This document shows, piece after piece, positions 24,390-25,868 of a stretch of 25,868 nucleotides of DNA. The translations under genes were made by a program, and so were the position numbers. The DNA is from a virus. How positions within the stretch are numbered: the first letter of the stretch is position 1; every line of letters begins with the position of its first letter. The notes beneath the pieces were generated by a model. It was not told the DNA's origin. It ran no database searches and saw nothing but the letters and a program-made list of their open reading frames with translations. Location of the stretch: positions 1-25,868 of the IMG/VR virus record IMGVR_UViG_3300001450_010582; one strand, given 5' to 3'.

Positions 24390-25259
24390 ATGAGACGATC
24401 ACCAGTTTTAGGAGATTACGGGTTGCCTGTTGGGGGCGCTTCTCGTGGGGGCCGGGCTTCTGTCCGCTCAAAGTCTTCAGGGAAAGCTGCGGCTACAAAA
24501 GGCAAGATTGCTATTAAGTATGGTAAGGCCGGCACTCATAGGGGTGTTAAGTTTGATAAGCCCACTAAACATTCCAGCACTAAAGAAGTCTTTAAAGATT
24601 CTGACGTGCGCCGACAAGCTGCTAGCCGAGGGATGGGTCGCTACCTACGAGAAGGATTAAACATTACTGAACGCACCAGGATGCGACAGTTTGCAAAGAA
24701 GTTTAATACAGACAAAGGGATCATGCGCCAAAGCTCTACGATGCAGGAGCGCACAGCTTTCCTAGATAATATGAGGCGCTCAGGTGCTAAGGTATCTAAG
24801 AACATGAAGGAGTGGGTTAAGCTGGGCGCACGAACCAAGCCAACCATAAATGAAAAAGCGGATGTTAATAGAGCACCAGATGCCTGGAGCAAAAGAAGAA
24901 GAAGGCAAAACATTATCAAGGGTCGCCAGGCTCGGGAAAGAGACAACGTTAGAGAAGCTTCTGAGGCTAGAAGCGAACGAGTTGGACGTGTCCGCAAGCA
25001 AATGGTTGAAGCTGCTAAAAAATCTGGTGGTGATGAGCGAGTCCGGACCCGCAGTCCTAAAGTCAAAGGGAAGAAAGCACTTGGCTTTGATAAGCAGATG
25101 GATAGCCAAGCAGCTAAAAGCCCAAGCGGAACCGCTAAGCTTGCAGTACGCAAGCGCTTAGGCAAAGCACAGGCCGGCAAGCAAAAGGCTCAGAAGGCTA
25201 TGGCGCGAACGTCTTCGGCTGATAGGACACGCAAGGGCGGCTTTAGTTTCTATGATTAA
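24390..25259 (+). CDS. Long highly basic protein with MRRSP..G.YGLPV N-terminal motif (289 aa)
   Basis: The ATG at 24390 follows CGGAGAGA, 15 bases after the previous stop. The N-terminal MRRSPVLGDYGLPVGGASRG parallels the preceding gene. The rest is very rich in Lys/Arg/Ala/Ser/Gly: an early FDKPTKHSSTKEVFKDSDVRR stretch, a more structured middle (RRQAASRGMGRYLREGLNITERTRMRQFAKKFNTD, residues ~71-110, looks like an ordered helical unit), then a long basic helical tail with SKRRRRQNIIKGRQARERDN and repeated KS/KR blocks. The end is GGFSFYD. No family is recognised. A DNA-condensing or head-packaged protein is plausible from charge and from its neighbourhood of basic genes, but this is only inference. 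The stop overlaps the next start. Confidence 0.6.
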   Translation: MRRSPVLGDYGLPVGGASRGGRASVRSKSSGKAAATKGKIAIKYGKAGTHRGVKFDKPTKHSSTKEVFKDSDVRRQAASRGMGRYLREGLNITERTRMRQFAKKFNTDKGIMRQSSTMQERTAFLDNMRRSGAKVSKNMKEWVKLGARTKPTINEKADVNRAPDAWSKRRRRQNIIKGRQARERDNVREASEARSERVGRVRKQMVEAAKKSGGDERVRTRSPKVKGKKALGFDKQMDSQAAKSPSGTAKLAVRKRLGKAQAGKQKAQKAMARTSSADRTRKGGFSFYD

Positions 25260-25527
25260 GTATAGGGGTGAAACGTTTCCAGGTTTAAACAAACCGAAGC
25301 GAACACCTGGGCACCCTACTAAATCTCATGCTGTACTGGTTAAGGTTAACGATAAGATTCGCATGATTCGCTTCGGCGAGAAGGGTGCAAGCACAGCAGG
25401 CAAGCCTAAGTCTGGTGAGTCTGATCGCATGAAGGCTAAGCGTAAGTCCTTCAAGGCTCGTCACCGTAAGAACATTGCCAAGGGCAAGACCTCTGCTGCG
25501 TACTGGGCTAACAAAGTTAAGTGGTAG
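25252..25527 (+). CDS. Small basic phage protein, DUF5872-like (91 aa)
   Basis: This is the best-recognised protein of the basic cluster. It begins YRGETFPGLNKPKRTPGHPT, contains a short beta unit KSHAVLVKVNDKIRMIRFGEKG (residues ~24-45), and ends in a basic block KAKRKSFKARHRKNIAKGKTSAAYWANKVKW. The 'RRxxFxARHxxNIxKGKxSAAYWANKVKW' ending is, to my recollection, the DUF5872-type pattern found in many aquatic phages, with a conserved ARH and AYW. The function is unknown; the basic tail suggests nucleic acid contact. The start shares eight bases with the previous gene's end (ATG inside the final codons). It is the last plus-strand gene before the convergent junction. Confidence 0.68.
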   Translation: MIKYRGETFPGLNKPKRTPGHPTKSHAVLVKVNDKIRMIRFGEKGASTAGKPKSGESDRMKAKRKSFKARHRKNIAKGKTSAAYWANKVKW

Positions 25528-25530
25528 GCA

Positions 25531-25561
25531 CACAACCTCCCCCCTAAGGGGGAGGGGTGTG
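25531..25561. terminator. Probable bidirectional terminator between convergent genes
   Basis: Imperfect inverted repeat CACAACCTCCCCCC / GGGGGAGGGGTGTG around a TAA core, about 12-13 pairs. It lies three bases after the last plus-strand stop and just before the end of the minus-strand gene at 25565. Neither side has a T-run, so termination would rely on the very stable hairpin, or on a factor. It belongs to the C-run/TAA/G-run family. Confidence 0.65.
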
Positions 25562-25564
25562 GTA

Positions 25565-25747
25565 CTATAGCCTGCCTCCAAGCTTTATGATGGCACGCTC
25601 GCAAGCCTCCATTGTTTTCTGATCTTCTGCGTTCAAGTCAACGCTGTAATTTCTATCGCAAAGATCAAGGTAGATATTGTAAAAAGCCTCAATGCCTAAT
25701 GTAAGTTGTTCTTCTGTAAAATAAACTGTCTTTCCTTTAGCCATCAT
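25565..25747 (-). CDS. Small protein of unknown function, 60 aa (minus strand)
   Basis: A 60-residue ORF reading toward the late operon. On the minus strand it sits behind GAGGAGG, which touches two consecutive ATG codons: the first (25747) lies one base after the site and overlaps the helicase stop as ATGA, while the second (25744) has the better spacing. The protein is helical and acidic in the middle (YFTEEQLTLGIEAFYNIYLDLCDRNY, then NAEDQKTMEACERAIIKLGG). I recognise no family. The helical EEQL....EAFYNIYLDL region could be a small regulator or accessory protein of the replication module. Coupling to the helicase is visible; function is not. Confidence 0.55.
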   Translation of the reverse strand: MMAKGKTVYFTEEQLTLGIEAFYNIYLDLCDRNYSVDLNAEDQKTMEACERAIIKLGGRL

Positions 25748-25868
25748 GCCTCCTCAAATCTGTGATGATGTAACTGTGGGTAGAGGGACAGGCTATCCAT
25801 TGTGCCGAATCTATTCTTATCAATGATAACTTCTACCTTGCCAGCTAGTGCCCCTTCCTTATCGACTG
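25744..25868 (-). CDS. C-terminal end of a probable DnaB-like replicative helicase (partial, minus strand)
   Basis: The minus-strand frame is open from the right window edge (first full codon ends at 25864) to TGA 25746-25744, giving about 40 C-terminal residues. They read VDKEGALAGKVEVIIDKNRFGTM, then SLSLYPQLHHHRFEEA. The 'GxxxVEVIIxKNRxG' run matches the closing strands of the DnaB/gp4 RecA-like helicase core, where family members usually have AExxIAKQRNGPTG, including the arginine-finger-like Arg in the KNR position. This is the end of the replication module, which continues beyond the window on the opposite strand to the late genes. The call rests on a short stretch only. Confidence 0.58.
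   Translation of the reverse strand, partial: VDKEGALAGKVEVIIDKNRFGTMDSLSLYPQLHHHRFEEA

Noticed and set aside
25134-25161. CTAAG-CTTGC / GCAAG-CG-CTTAG hairpin in the long basic protein gene
   Set aside because: It has a two-base bulge and lies in repetitive Lys/Ala/Leu codons, so it is too likely to arise by chance to list as a feature.
24641-25180. 179-residue minus-strand ORF opposite the long basic protein
   Set aside because: It is Leu/Ser/Arg-rich as expected from the antisense of Lys/Arg/Ala codons, and it lacks a ribosome site and context. The plus-strand gene has a clear site and junctions.
1-25868. tRNA genes, CRISPR arrays, IS elements, attachment sites
   Set aside because: No cloverleaf-like sequence, regular direct-repeat array, transposase or integrase was seen. 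The repeated elements found are single hairpins without unit-length spacing.

Overview
The window is a continuous piece of a double-stranded DNA tailed phage (or prophage) genome. It reads as the virion-structure and lysis half of a short-tailed (podovirus-like) phage. Evidence for this is a major-capsid-like protein, a portal, a head-tail adaptor and a P22 gp10/T7 gp12-like nozzle propeller, followed by large internal-virion (DNA-ejection-like) proteins, one carrying a transglycosylase domain, and a lysis cassette. No tail-tape-measure, sheath, tRNA, rRNA, CRISPR, transposase or integrase was seen. Shine-Dalgarno sites are bacterial (AGGAG types), base composition looks moderate and codon use is homogeneous. 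The host cannot be named; a Gram-negative aquatic bacterium is a guess.

Layout, plus strand. 1-4088: C-terminal part of the capsid protein, a small Gly/Ala-rich Lys-tailed protein, portal, adaptor. 4090-9986: tail nozzle, then three unrecognised probable tail proteins, one with a short beta-helix-like stretch. 9995-21885: three putative ejection proteins of 275, 795 and 2885 residues. The 795-residue protein ends in an SLT lytic transglycosylase domain, and the 2885-residue protein alone fills a third of the window. 21885-22953: a 40-residue Lys-tailed ORF, a LamG-like lectin-fold protein and a small unknown. 22953-24088: lysis genes (M15 zinc peptidase, a basic protein, a holin-like two-TM protein). 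24090-25527: very basic small proteins, the last of a family common in aquatic phages. Nearly every gene overlaps or abuts the next (ATGA, TAATG, GTGA junctions), so the plus strand is probably one late operon.

Minus strand, right end. A 60-residue ORF and the C-terminal end of a probable DnaB-like replicative helicase converge on the late operon, with a C/G-tract hairpin between them. The replication module therefore probably lies beyond the right edge.

Most unusual points. (1) The holin-like gene ends in an in-frame A AAA AAG heptamer, the dnaX-type -1 frameshift signal. The -1 frame then stays open for 71 codons with phage-like codon use and an outer-membrane-beta-like ending, has no start codon of its own, and stops one base before the next gene. 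(2) The same bases in the zero frame, just after the holin stop, encode a strongly hydrophobic helix. (3) A family of C-tract/TTAA/G-tract hairpins lies between genes and also in frame inside structural genes. (4) Two neighbouring basic proteins share an N-terminal tag (MRRSP..G.YGLPV). (5) The capsid gene lies upstream of the portal gene, with a membrane-like Lys-tailed protein between them.
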